From positions 65,809,223 to 65,873,222 of the forward strand of contig CM037784.1 of assembly GCA_021229015.1 (NCBI GenBank): 64,000 bases of DNA. The letters are read 5' to 3'. This DNA is from Solen grandis. Its lineage: Eukaryota; Mollusca; Bivalvia; Adapedonta; Solenidae. The position numbers and the translations under genes are program-made. The notes beneath the pieces are model-generated. The model ran no database searches. It was not told where the DNA came from and saw nothing but the letters and a program-made list of their open reading frames with translations. How positions within the stretch are numbered: position 1 is the stretch's first letter; every line of letters begins with the position of its first letter. Shown here in pieces: positions 41,901-49,689 of this stretch.

Positions 41901-44900
41901 CACAAGTCTTAGGTATCTACAGACACTGCAGATTCAAAAAATTTAAATTTAAACTTTATTTATTTTACATTGATAACAAAACAAGTTCTTACAACATACA
42001 TTAATCACTCTAGATGGCTCTGGTCGTGGCATATGTGGTCATTATTGTGGGAGGAAACTGGAGAGCTCGGAGAAAACCAACGTGCCTGGATGGCAACCAC
42101 TGTACCCTCTCACGTACGTGACCAGGAATCGAACCCAGGACACACTGGTGAGAAGCGAAGTGTGTTGCCACTATGCTATCCAGGCACCCAAGATTCAATA
42201 TAATGGGTTTCTACGGTCCATTGCATTATACAGTATAATGAGTTTAAACTTATTTATTTTATGCCTTTTGGGAAACAATTTCTTATAATTTATACTAGAC
42301 CATTCTGACTGTTCCATGATTGAACCATTTCCTTGCATCTTGGAAGGCAATGGAAATTCCTTGCCCTTGCCCCCACAATCTTTGCATTCGGAGTTGGTTT
42401 CCTAGACAATGTACTTGAAAGCCACTATACAGTAGTCAAAACATGATGAAGGAAGCCCGGGAGAAAACAAGCAACACATGAAATACAAGATGAAATAAAC
42501 CTTATATACTTACTTATTACATGAAAACCTTTAAAGTGACACAGAACAGAATAACATTTTTATCTATATGATCTTTATTGTATCAAAAATGAAGAAAGAC
42601 TGCAAAAGCACATATTTCTGATGTATACTGGAGTAAAAAAGAAGTGCAGGGTAACAAATAAGTAATATTAATCTTAGTAACCAGATTGTACATTTTACGA
42701 TGTGACTTTATTGATAATCACATTTAACTGGTCCCATGTCATTTTAAAGGGGTCCTTCTTGAAGCATATTCTTTGTGTTATACACTTTTATCAACATAAT
42801 CTAAATACTGTTTATTCATTCCTTTAAATCCACACAAAAGTTGACCCTGCATTTCTTCAACACTATATTTTTCATGTAGTTAGAATATGTCACACAAAAC
42901 AAACTAGCTTGCTTCCAGGCCTTTCTCTTAGCATTCTATGGGTCACATAGTCGGAAAAAATGCCAGCTATTTCGGGCTTGACATACTGACCTAGTAATGG
43001 AACTATAAGAATGTTCAATTTGGAAATTTTTGGATTTTCTTGTTAATACATAAAATGTGGCGCACATTAAAATAAATAATAATAATTAAGGAAAGAGATG
43101 TCATTTAATTCAATTGTTAAAAAAAGAAGAAAAAGACATATGGGACTCAGTACATAGATGATGATAATTGTTTTCCAAATTTTGAATTTCCCAATATTGG
43201 CTAAGGACTTTTTCCCATAAGAGCTAGAAAAAAGGCCTGGTTTTGTGTGTATCTTTAGACTTAATTAAATGAAAATGACTAAAACTGACATATGAATACA
43301 TGGTTCTCACTTGGTTCCCCTAAATCATTTATAAAGATTTGGAAAAAAGTTGGAGTCCTACCATATTACTTATAAAAGCTGCTTGGGATAAAAGCAGTCC
43401 TTTTCCCAAAACTTGCAAGTCAAGGACTCCAAATAAGGAGTTGGTGCATGGTTTTCCATGGTGCACAAAAATGTCCATTTTTATCCTCAAATTTTCTAAA
43501 TGACCCCAAATATTCCAAATTTTCTCTCTTTATCTATATATCAAGGCATCACTTGACCTCAATTTTAAACAAGAAATATCTTTAAACAAGAGGGCCATGA
43601 TGGCCCTGGGTCACTCACCTGAGAACCAGGTATTAGTGGGAGGAGAAGAAACAGCAAATATCTTATGATATTGGGAAAAATGGACTCTGCCCTCTGCCAG
43701 CCATAAATCGAGTGAGTTCTTTAGGACAAGAATAACTTTCAAATTTGTACTATATACATATAAGGAAAATGGGCATAGCCACCTGGCTGACATGTTTTTC
43801 AATGAATCAAAATAATTTGAACAATCTTGGTAGAGACTGACATAAGGAACATCTGTGCCAAATAACTTTGAAATCCAGCCAGTACTTTTGGAGGAGGAGA
43901 TTTTTGAAGTTTTTACTATACTCATATAAGGAAAACAGGCTCCGCCACATGGCGGCCATGTTTTTCAACAGATCAAAATAATTTGAACAATCTTGGTAGA
44001 GAGTGACCTAAGGAACATCTGTGCCAATTAACTTTGAAATCTTGCCAGTACCGGTAGTTTTGGAGGAGAAGATTTTCAAAATTTTCATATGTTTTTTCTT
44101 TCCATTGCCATGGCAACCAGAGTTCTGCATTGAATCAAATCTTTGAACAAATATGAATGGGCTTCACCCAAGTAACATTCCTGTGAAGTTTTTTTAAAAT
44201 TGGCCCAGTGGTTTAGGAAGAGATGTTGTTTTACGTTAAAAGTTGATGACGGACGCGGACATTCATCATTCACAATAGCTCACGTTGAGCACGTTGTGCT
44301 CAGGTGAGCTAAAAAGATATTTGGCGTAGCTAAATAAATGTTAATTGTAACATGTAAAACCAATTTAAACTATTACAAAGTAAGAAATGTTAGCAAAAAT
44401 GTTTAAAACGGTAAATAACAAGATTATGGGAGGTATTGTGAAGACCGGTTTAATTTTACAAACTGAAAAAAAAAAAAATAAAAAAAGCTAATCTACCAAC
44501 TTCCATTAAATATTATGCACTTGCTGATTTTTCTAAAGTAAAGACAATTCATATGTTACCAAGAAAGATCATAAATCATGTATATCACAATAAACTGCAC
44601 AACTTCTCCGCAGTAGTTACCCCCCCCCCCCCTTCCACCCACACACACACACCCCAGAGGCCAAGTCCACTTATACAAATAAGGGGAAATTGTGGTCTAA
44701 AAATAGACATATATATGTCTGCTTCTTATTTAGTTGTTTTGCCAAAGCAGCATCTTGATATGGAAGTGTTAAATTTTCATTACTGTGTTACCTTTCATGT
44801 TTAAACTGAAAAAGAAACCTGTTCTATCAAGTGGAAAGATATATACAACCCTAAACTCCCATTTTAAATTGGAATATCCTAAAGATAAATTATACTAGCC

Positions 44901-45926
44901 AATAATAGTATTGCATTTACTCTGGTTTCATTTGCATACCAACATTTGATTGGTTAAAGAAGTAGGTTAAAATCAATTTTATACAGCTACGGCAAAAAAA
45001 AAAATCAAGGGAAACCCTGCTAGTGAGAACCATGATAAACAGATAATGGTTTACTTTAATGTGAAATTTGAAAATACATGTTCTGATCACTTACAAGGAT
45101 GAAAAGTGAATGATAGAACATTTTTATGATTATGATTTATTAATTAATAATGAATCAAGATTTTAACAACAGAGAAAACATCATTTATACATTAAAAACT
45201 ATCTTTCTCTCACATTTAACATATGTGAAATATCTAAAAGTAACTTTTACAAACTTGTGGACAGTTAACAATAGTGACACTACATCAAACTTGGAATCTT
45301 TCACATCAAATTTGGGGAAAACTTCATTTTCCTTCGTAAGAAAAATGTATTTTCTCTGGATTATTAAAGTAAATTTGTATTTCATAAACACTGCAGAAGG
45401 TGGTTAAAACTTACCGATTATCTGTCCATAGCAATCCCCATAATTCTCTGTGCATACCCTCTGGTCTTTTGAAAGATACATCTGACTTTCTCACGACTTT
45501 TTTCTGACAAATAAAATGGTGCACATCAATACATCTTAAAAAGGGAAACAATGCTATTATTTGATATAAAAAAAAATACTCTGCAATAAACAGCAATAGT
45601 TGTTTTGATATTTTCATATGTCTTATACATAAACTAAAGGTCTGTCATGTCTGATAAATAAACAAAAGCTCTGTCATGGCTATATATAAACTAAAGCTCT
45701 GTCAAGTCTGATACATAAACTAAATAAGGCTCTGTCAAGTTTAATAAATAAACAAAGGATCTACGAAAGTCTGAAAAATATACAAAGGATCAGATCTGCA
45801 AAGTCTGTCAAACCTGATAAATAAACTAAGGTTCTGTTCAGCCTTTCTTCAATATTGTACTTCAGTGAACATTGACCTTTCAGGGTTTATAACACTGGTC
45901 CTATCTAGCAGAGAAAGTCCTATAAA

Positions 45927-45959
<33 letters not shown>

Positions 45960-46072
45960 GTGTGCAAGATTACCTTTTTATCACTGTTCATTAGTGCATC
46001 TTTAGTGATGAATTCTTTCTCTCCACTACCACCACTAATCTCAAGAATGTCTTTGACATCACTGCCACTCAT
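26784..46072 (-). CDS. DMAP1: DNA methyltransferase 1-associated protein 1 (3' incomplete)
   Basis: Gene-level entry. DMAP1 is a nuclear subunit of the NuA4/TIP60 acetyltransferase and SRCAP complexes (Swc4/Eaf2 in yeast). Ten coding exons are visible at 46072-45974, 45503-45415, 34240-34120, 33673-33599, 33249-33031, 30780-30673, 30072-29878, 29250-29179, 28240-28168 and 26938-26784. All junctions are in phase and give 402 codons without a stop. Order of parts: N-terminal DILEISGG, the FKRPEGMHRE box, RPWKWMPFTNPARK, a SANT/Myb-like domain from exon 5, a lysine-rich coiled coil in exon 7 and the VLLYELK region in exon 10. Human DMAP1 is about 467 residues, so only the tail is missing. An untranslated first exon probably lies at about 47 kb. 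Confidence 0.97.
27156..27396. mobile_element. Hairpin element, AACCCTTTCCCTCATA family (inverse copy)
   Basis: Starts TTAACCCTTTCCCTCATATA and ends TATGAGGGAAAGGGTTAA. The palindromic core lies at 27289-27355. Internal sequence is the reverse complement of the copy at 22742, so the two insertions are in opposite orientation. Confidence 0.87.
27425..27815 (-). mobile_element. SINE type 2 copy
   Basis: Contains CAGTCACATTACCCTAAAAC, AACTACCCTACATTTATATC, GGCAGCTACCAATACC and GATTTTGGTAGGCTGCAG, the body blocks of the minus-strand copies at 38690 and 18580. Confidence 0.6.
28168..28240 (-). CDS. DMAP1: DMAP1 exon 9
   Basis: Reads MKLPASLGQKKTKAIEQVLE ELGI, the family's MKLPxSxGQKKxKAxEQ motif. 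Acceptor TTTTCAG|ATG, donor ATAG|GTATTC, one base carried forward. The internal Met is not a start. Confidence 0.96.
28348..28800 (+). mobile_element. Diverged ACAAGAGGGCC-like element
   Basis: Head ACAAGAGGGCCGTGCTGACC, then CACCTCC. The interior differs from the other copies, though AAGTTTCATAAAGATTGCTTC is reminiscent of them. The right end is uncertain and the tail hairpin is absent. Confidence 0.45.
28830..29010. repeat. Dispersed element with GACCGCTTAAC motifs, second copy
   Basis: Starts AGTCAAACCTGTCTTAAGTG and carries repeated GACxGCTAA units, as at 20640-20870. Confidence 0.55.
29179..29250 (-). CDS. DMAP1: DMAP1 exon 8
   Basis: Reads QTPETTGIKFPDFKQPGVYV RSQK, matching the ETxGIKFPDFKxxGVxxRSQ segment. 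Acceptor TTTGTAG|CAA, donor AAG|GTAGGT, phase 0. Confidence 0.96.
29878..30072 (-). CDS. DMAP1: DMAP1 exon 7, coiled coil
   Basis: Sixty-five codons: VEEEENLIAELKKIELRKKE, REKKTQDLQKLITAADSNID and a lysine/glutamine-rich end. The KKEREKKTQDLQKLITAAD stretch is a DMAP1 hallmark. Acceptor ATAACAG|GTG. The donor is placed at GGG|GTGGGT because it alone restores phase 0 for exon 8; it is a weaker site than its neighbours. Plus-strand frames here are shadows. Confidence 0.93.
30673..30780 (-). CDS. DMAP1: DMAP1 exon 6
   Basis: Reads VRAPAGTEPKIRAFDADHER KRKSQLIKLFNRTTEQ, matching the FDAxHERxRKxQLxxLxNRTxEQ segment. Acceptor GAATAG|GTA, donor CAG|GTACTG, phase 0. Confidence 0.95.
30908..31115. 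mobile_element. Short element, CCTCATGAATATTCATG family
   Basis: Contains GCCTCATGAATATTCATATA, GAGACCCTGATCAGACACC and GGGTCTGCCCTGTTAACC. The right terminus is truncated by or close to the neighbouring element at 31133. Confidence 0.6.
31133..32430 (+). mobile_element. ACAAGAGGGCC element interrupted by a LINE
   Basis: Head ACAAGAGGGCCATGATGGCC, CGCTCACCTGA. Interior repeats contain AAGATTTGACCTCATGACCT and TGACCCCACATGACCC. Tail TTGTTGACGACGAACGACGC, then a strong hairpin at 32392-32425 followed by AAAAA. A LINE 3' end sits between 31598 and 32325. Confidence 0.85.
31598..32330 (+). mobile_element. 5'-truncated LINE 3' end with poly(A)
   Basis: The left part encodes a zinc-binding C-terminal segment typical of non-LTR retrotransposon proteins (ETMKHLFWECQHSQQLWNSI), then a T-rich 3' UTR and A-run at 32316-32331. 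AAAAAATATG is present on both sides (31588-31597 and 32326-32335) as a likely target-site duplication. The host element reads ...GGCCAAAAATGTGGCCTC... elsewhere, confirming the join. The product is only a fragment. Confidence 0.82.
33031..33249 (-). CDS. DMAP1: DMAP1 exon 5, SANT/Myb-like domain
   Basis: Seventy-three codons: QPEVPVYSDLEYQQHLHDDG, WTRQETDHLFDLCKRFSLRF IVMKDRWDREKYSDRSVEDL KERYYNICNKLVK. The pattern WTxxETDHLFDL...RFxVxxDRxD...RSVEDLKERYY is specific to DMAP1. Acceptor GCCTAG|CAA gives phase 0. Donor AAG|GTCAGG is chosen over the nearby CAG|GTCTGA because it joins exon 6 in frame. Confidence 0.98.
33599..33673 (-). CDS. DMAP1: DMAP1 exon 4
   Basis: Reads DGAIFHHWRRVADEGKDYPF ARFNK, matching DGAxFxHWRRxxxEGKDYPFARFNK. 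Acceptor CTGGTAG|GAT, donor AAG|GTAGGC, phase 0. Confidence 0.97.
34120..34240 (-). CDS. DMAP1: DMAP1 exon 3
   Basis: Reads DAPPLMPTDTNQGYKQMKAK IGSSRVRPWKWMPFTNPARK. VRPWKWMPFTNPARK is nearly invariant in DMAP1. Acceptor TTGCCAG|GG completes an Arg codon from exon 2; donor AAG|GTATGT. Confidence 0.98.
34885..35185. repeat. Element containing a 17-18 bp tandem repeat
   Basis: At 34920-35070 the unit GCCAGGTGGTCCTAATA repeats about eight times with small variants (TCTTAATA, TATTAATA, TTTTAAGA). Flanks TAACACCTCGCTATTAAGAC and GGTGGTCTTAAAGCCAGGTT show the tandem block lies inside a dispersed element. Non-coding. Confidence 0.85.
35186..35789. other. DMAP1 intron 2, no gene seen
   Basis: AT-rich. 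No recognisable feature. Confidence 0.45.
35790..35895 (-). mobile_element. tRNA-derived SINE head
   Basis: On the minus strand GACGCAGTGGTAACATAC (35867-35884) is A-box-like and GGTTGTGGGTTTGAATGC (35831-35848) is B-box-like. The open frame 35763-36041 running through it is not a gene. Confidence 0.6.
35896..37064. other. DMAP1 intron 2 with simple repeats
   Basis: TACCCCCCAT...ATGGGGGTATA forms a short hairpin at about 35956-35986. A C-run followed by CA repeats lies at 36895-36929. No exon. Confidence 0.5.
37065..37240. mobile_element. Degraded short element, CCTCATGAATATTCATG family
   Basis: TTAACCCATTACCTTAGGAG at the left and ACGAGGTGAAGAGTTGA at the right mirror the termini of the copy at 4591. 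TTTTCTTTGCCTGTGTAGAC is shared internally. Confidence 0.5.
37241..38689. other. DMAP1 intron 2, no gene seen
   Basis: An A-run at 37587-37608; otherwise nothing recognised. Confidence 0.45.
38690..39020 (-). mobile_element. tRNA-derived SINE (type 2), best minus-strand copy
   Basis: On the minus strand GGTGGCCAAGTGGTTGAGCG (head) and GGGTTTGATCCCCAGCC (B box) precede the body, which ends with GTCAGGATAATGTGACTGGG. The last block is shared exactly with the plus copy at 11036-11290. The head contains a small duplicated segment. Confidence 0.78.
39060..39260 (+). mobile_element. Possible tRNA-derived SINE (type 3)
   Basis: GCACAATGGTAGAGTCTGCT and GGTCTGGGATCAAATACC have tRNA-like A and B box spacing. 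Only one copy is seen in the window. Confidence 0.4.
39613..39865. mobile_element. Short element, CCTCATGAATATTCATG family (inverse)
   Basis: Left end CTTAACCCTTTATCTCATAT and right end TTCATGAGGTAAAGGGTTAA form terminal inverted repeats. GGAAACAGTGG- and CAGACCCAGATCAGACAGCT-type blocks match the other copies in inverse order. Confidence 0.7.
39937..40418 (+). mobile_element. hAT-like non-autonomous element with BED zinc finger remnant
   Basis: Ends TAGGGCTGAAACGGTAC and GTACGGTTTCAGCCCTA are inverse except for one indel. Near 40263-40330 one frame reads ATRDTSICKLCQVVVPSLQ, resembling the CxxC half of a BED zinc finger from hAT transposases. The rest of a transposase is absent. I could not settle an 8-bp target duplication. 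Confidence 0.6.
40971..41100 (+). mobile_element. Short ACAAGAGTGTTCTTTGGAAC element, second copy
   Basis: Same layout as 23037-23150, slightly longer; ends GCAGCAGGTGACACAAA. Confidence 0.75.
41222..41502. mobile_element. Short element with TACCCCCAGATA / TATCTGGGGGTATA termini
   Basis: ATACCCCCAGATA at 41221-41233 and TATCTGGGGGTAT at 41486-41498 are inverse. The interior (AAAGGGCCATAACTC, GTTTCATCAAAATCCGACC) resembles the 155-bp repeats in the larger element at 1667-2979, so both may belong to one superfamily. Confidence 0.65.
41503..42004. other. DMAP1 intron 2
   Basis: Nothing recognised. Confidence 0.45.
42005..42196 (-). mobile_element. tRNA-derived SINE (type 1), well preserved
   Basis: On the minus strand TGGATAGCATAGTGGCAACA (A box, 42162-42181) and GGGTTCGATTCCTGG (B box, about 42121-42136) are near-consensus Pol III promoters. 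The body includes GTTTCCTCCCACAATAATGA, shared with 15056-15300. Open frames on both strands here are accidental. Confidence 0.82.
42197..43584. other. DMAP1 intron 2, no gene seen
   Basis: AT-rich. At 43465-43560 there is similarity to part of the element at 4591 (CTCAAATT.TCTAAATGACCCC). Confidence 0.45.
43585..44316 (+). mobile_element. ACAAGAGGGCC element, long type
   Basis: Head ACAAGAGGGCCATGATGGCC and GTCACTCACCTGAG; interior diverged repeats as at 21609-22500; tail hairpin at 44278-44310 around GAGCACGTTGTGCTC then CTAAAAA. Open frames in it are not genes. Confidence 0.87.
44317..45414. other. DMAP1 intron 2
   Basis: C-run and CA repeats at 44621-44653; otherwise AT-rich. Confidence 0.5.
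45415..45503 (-). CDS. DMAP1: DMAP1 exon 2
   Basis: Reads KKVVRKSDVSFKRPEGMHRE LWGLLWTDN plus two bases. The FKRPEGMHRExxxLL box is diagnostic. Acceptor TTGTCAG|AAA, donor ATCG|GTAAGT. The internal Met is not the start, because exon 1 supplies one. Confidence 0.97.
45560..45960. repeat. Imperfect repeats in DMAP1 intron 1
   Basis: From 45640 to 45850 a theme like AATAAACTAAGGCTCTGTCA recurs about six times with drift. A TA tract and T-run follow at 45926-45959. Confidence 0.65.
45974..46072 (-). CDS. DMAP1: DMAP1 exon 1 (start codon)
   Basis: Reads MSGSDVKDILEISGGSGEKE then FITKDALMNSDKK, matching the DVxDILELxG start of known DMAP1. ATG at 46072-46070. The exon extends upstream to a likely acceptor at 46078-46080 (TTTCCAG), with five untranslated bases AAACC before the ATG. 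Donor AAG|GTAATC. Confidence 0.95.
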
Positions 46073-46984
46073 GGTTTCTGGAAATATATGAAATTAGTTT
46101 AATATGAGCCATCCTGACTTGAATAACAAAAGGATAAAGATCCTAAATGCAACTCATTGTTTCAAAGCTGTAAAAACATCTTATTTGTTTTTCAAAGCAG
46201 TTAACAAAATTTATTTGCAAAACACACATATTCTTTATTATTATTTTTCCAATATCAAGGAATTACAGACATAGTGAAATGTGCATGAATTGAAAGTGAT
46301 TTCCCCCACAAATTGTGAATGGGTTTGATACTGTGTTAATTGTTAGGAAAAAAAATATGGGTCAATGAAATGAATTACCTAAGGTCAGTGAAAATAAAAA
46401 GCCATTGTTGTATATGGAATTTCATGATTATCTACTCTTAAACCATATTTAAGTACATTTATATTGTATTTATCTACAAGAGAAATGTATCTGCTCTATG
46501 TTCAGTAATGTAATCGCTGATAGTTGTTTACATTAGCTAATTGTTGCAAGGTGGTACCCTGCTTTACATTGCCACATAACAGGGGTGCAACCACTCACAT
46601 TAGTGAGAGTAAAGTTCATTGAACGCAGAACGCAGGACAGGGATGTTTGGTAGTAAATAGATTCATTTTAATTGTTACAACATCAAAAAAAATATCTTCA
46701 GTTATTTCCTATTAGAAATTATTGTGAACGATTAGAAGCCGGACATGGGAAAAAATAGTGCAAAAAGCAAATATGAACTTAGCAAAGGTTAGAGCTCACT
46801 TTTAATAAGGTATGAACAGACTAAGGTCCGAAAGACCCGTTCAAAATTGTCCGTCTATATAGCCCAGACATATAATTACATCGAAATCGAAAAGTATGTT
46901 TGAAAAGACGTAAAAGCATTATGCGGAAATCACCAAATTATCTTTTCTTTGCGTAAATGTATCAGAATAATAACAGAAACTTAC

Positions 46985-47060
46985 CGGATTTTTATATTCC
47001 TTTCACTAAAAATAAGCCTGGATCGTGAGACGCTTTCTACGTTTATGAATAGTGTAAGAG
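46985..47060 (-). promoter_or_regulatory. DMAP1: Probable untranslated first exon and promoter region of DMAP1
   Basis: A strong minus-strand donor TCCG|GTAAGT lies at 46979-46988, about 900 bp upstream of the acceptor before the start codon. Local GC content rises at 47030-47090 (GGCGGACAACC, AACGGCGGG). Transcription would start near 47.05 kb. The exact start is not visible. Confidence 0.45.
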
Positions 47061-47439
47061 GCGGACAACCTATAAACGGCGGGTCCACAACATTTCTCTG
47101 AATGTATTTATGAATTTATTTACAAAAGACTGGCACAGGTTGACTCATGTGTATAATTTCACTTTCTTAGTGAAGTTATAAAATGTTGTTGTATTAAATT
47201 AAAGTGAATTCATTTTGAATTGATCTTTATCATGTACACAATATATTTCTATTTCTCAAGCAGCACTACAATTGATTGAAGAACATGAGATGCTGGTGCC
47301 ATCACTGCCATGCAGTCTCTTTATAGACAGATATAGAGGAAGATATCAGAATAACCGGACACCATAAAGTTGTGTTTATTTGAATTCTTTTTTGAAATGT
47401 CAACGGACAAGGCAGGGGATTGCCGAGTAGACAAGTTTC

Positions 47440-47700
47440 AGAGAGCAGGTGCTAACAGCACTAGGCAGAGTGGCCAATCAAGAACATGTCTGCGTTGAAG
47501 GTATCGGGTCAACGCTCTCAGGCCCGGATCCAGCGGGGGTCGAGGGGGCATTTGCCTCCCAGCTGCCCTGGTCATACATTTTTCTAGGCTACAAAATCCA
47601 TTGATTACATCATAGAAGTATTGTCTAGAGGAAACCCCCATCGTGGGCCCCCCGTATAACAACCTGACCAGCCAGATTCCTATTGTCTTATGGCCCCCTG
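47440..47700. repeat. GC-richer dispersed repeat with CCCGGATCCAG
   Basis: CAGGCCCGGATCCAGCGGGG at 47519-47538. Related phrases occur at 50714, 50890, 55240 and 62255, always near C- or G-runs. The minus-strand open frame here is not convincing. Confidence 0.5.
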
Positions 47701-47862
47701 CTGTTAATGTGTAGGTAATCCGAATCGACAGTCGTCCATGACTGTGTGATAAGCGTGCGTTAGGGTACTGCGGACACGTTCACTGATTGAGAGAAATTTA
47801 CATGTCGTCTGCCGATCGATCTAACAATTGGGAAAAATAGGCAAGTACCAAAAGTTTGTATC

Positions 47863-48345
47863 AGTTACATCAGTTATCAGCTTACAAAGCATTGGTTAGA
47901 CCTCAAGTAGAATATGCCTACAGTCTGGAGTCTCATACACAGACTATATAGATAAATAGAAAAGTACAACGCAGAGCATCGATGGGTTAATAAACTATTC
48001 TTATTACGACAGTGTCACAGCATGCAGAGAACTTGACTGGCAAACCTTAGTACAGATGATGTCACCGACTTCTATGTTTTACAAATAGTAAATAACTTGT
48101 TGCTGTCCCATACCCGCATATTTGAAGACCCGAGATATCCGCCACTACATTTTTACAGGCAATTCATCTCAGCTAGCTACTTAAATTTCCTTTTCCTTAT
48201 ACAGTGATACTTTGAAAGCTTACCAGAAAATTAGTCTCACAAATGATCTTGCATTAAACAAAGCTCTCTCGTTCAGATAGTAGACCGTCCTGAATCACAA
48301 AGATGTTTTTACCAGATCTTAAACCTACATATTCACCTTTTTCAG
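47863..48345 (+). pseudogene. Degenerate LINE reverse transcriptase C-terminus
   Basis: AYKALVRPQVEYAYSLESHT then stop codons. Later, in shifted frames, come YDSVTACRELDWQTLVQM and RIFEDPRYPPLHFYRQFISA. The order matches the thumb and C-terminal region of CR1/L2-type non-LTR elements. Several stops and at least one frameshift show it is dead. Confidence 0.78.
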
Positions 48346-49689
48346 AAAATTTTCTCACCTAACAAAATTTTATTTAACAGTTTTATCCTTGCACAGACGC
48401 GCACCTGCAGTAATACCCGAAAGGGGAGTTTGTGCAGTATATATAGATAGATAGATAGATAGTTACAACTACAAACTATTCTAGACAAATGCACTTTAAG
48501 AAACAGCATAAAATAGTTAAGCATAAAATAAGCCGTTAAAAATAACAACTGAGCTGGAAATTCAAATGTAATTAGCATCGAAACAATTTCAATAGAGCCC
48601 AAAAGAATGAAAAAACAACACCACACACACACACACACACACACCTACTTTGACTAAATCTTTAATTTACTTTTCTCTACATGTTTAAAGTTTTAAATCT
48701 TGCATTAAAAGCGGGCTAATTAGCTGCCGGCAGGTTGATGAACTTTCAGGTATGAAAAATTGCCGATTTCGTTTTTGAAAAAGTTAAAAAGGTAATGATT
48801 TTTTTTCTACTGTAGCAAAAAAAAAAAAAAAAAAAAATTCTGCAGAGTAGATGCCTACCTACTGCTAACCATGCAAATTAAACTTAACCAGAAATGGGTT
48901 GTGTTTATAAATGTCTTCAGCTTTACTGTTTTTACATAACTGTTTAAGTATTATTTTTATGAAACTAACTCCTCTAAATATTTTTCCTGAAAAGAATAAA
49001 TACAAACAGTAGGCCGATACATCATCATGTTCACTTTTTTAATATTTACGAATATAATAATCTACATGTATGTGTATTCACGGTCTCTTAATATAGAAAA
49101 AGAAATGAAAGAATTTGAAAATTTCAATCTGCCATAGTTAGGACAATCCATATTTTGGGACAATGTATATGTAGATTATGCTTGATCACTAATTCAAATT
49201 AAATCCAGGTAATCAGTCATTGAACAATGTTACTGATAAGTCGATGAATACGAAATACTAATGAACTGAAAACACAATTTATGTGCGATATAAACCGGAT
49301 ATTAAAGATTTCATATTAAATATCAACATCTTTTATTACTGAATATTGTTTGTTTTGTCACTGATTTAACGTTTAGAAAAAAATGTACAAAAATCGACAC
49401 GTAGAAGGGCCCCAACCCTTCTGCAACCATCCGACAATTAGACAGTCAAGATTACCAAGTTCGAACCTAATACAATATATACCCGGTATTCCCTTACACA
49501 TATTTAACAAAACATGTTTAAAGTGATTTTTCCTCAGACTTAAACAATACTGACTTTTACACTGTTGAGTCTAACTGATGATTTTTCAAAGCATTCACTA
49601 ATTGATAGTCACTTTTTTAGTGTGTGTGTGGGGGGGGGGGTAAAAATTTTTAATTATTTATTATTAATTATTAATTTTTTATACCAGTT
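48346..49689. other. Intergenic, AT-rich
   Basis: GATA repeat at 48446-48462, CA repeat at 48621-48645, A-run at 48818-48837, G-run at 49628-49640. Nothing else seen. Confidence 0.5.

Noticed and set aside
42082..42181. Apparent tRNA gene on the minus strand
   Set aside because: Same reason: Pol III promoter boxes within a repeated SINE with no closing stem.
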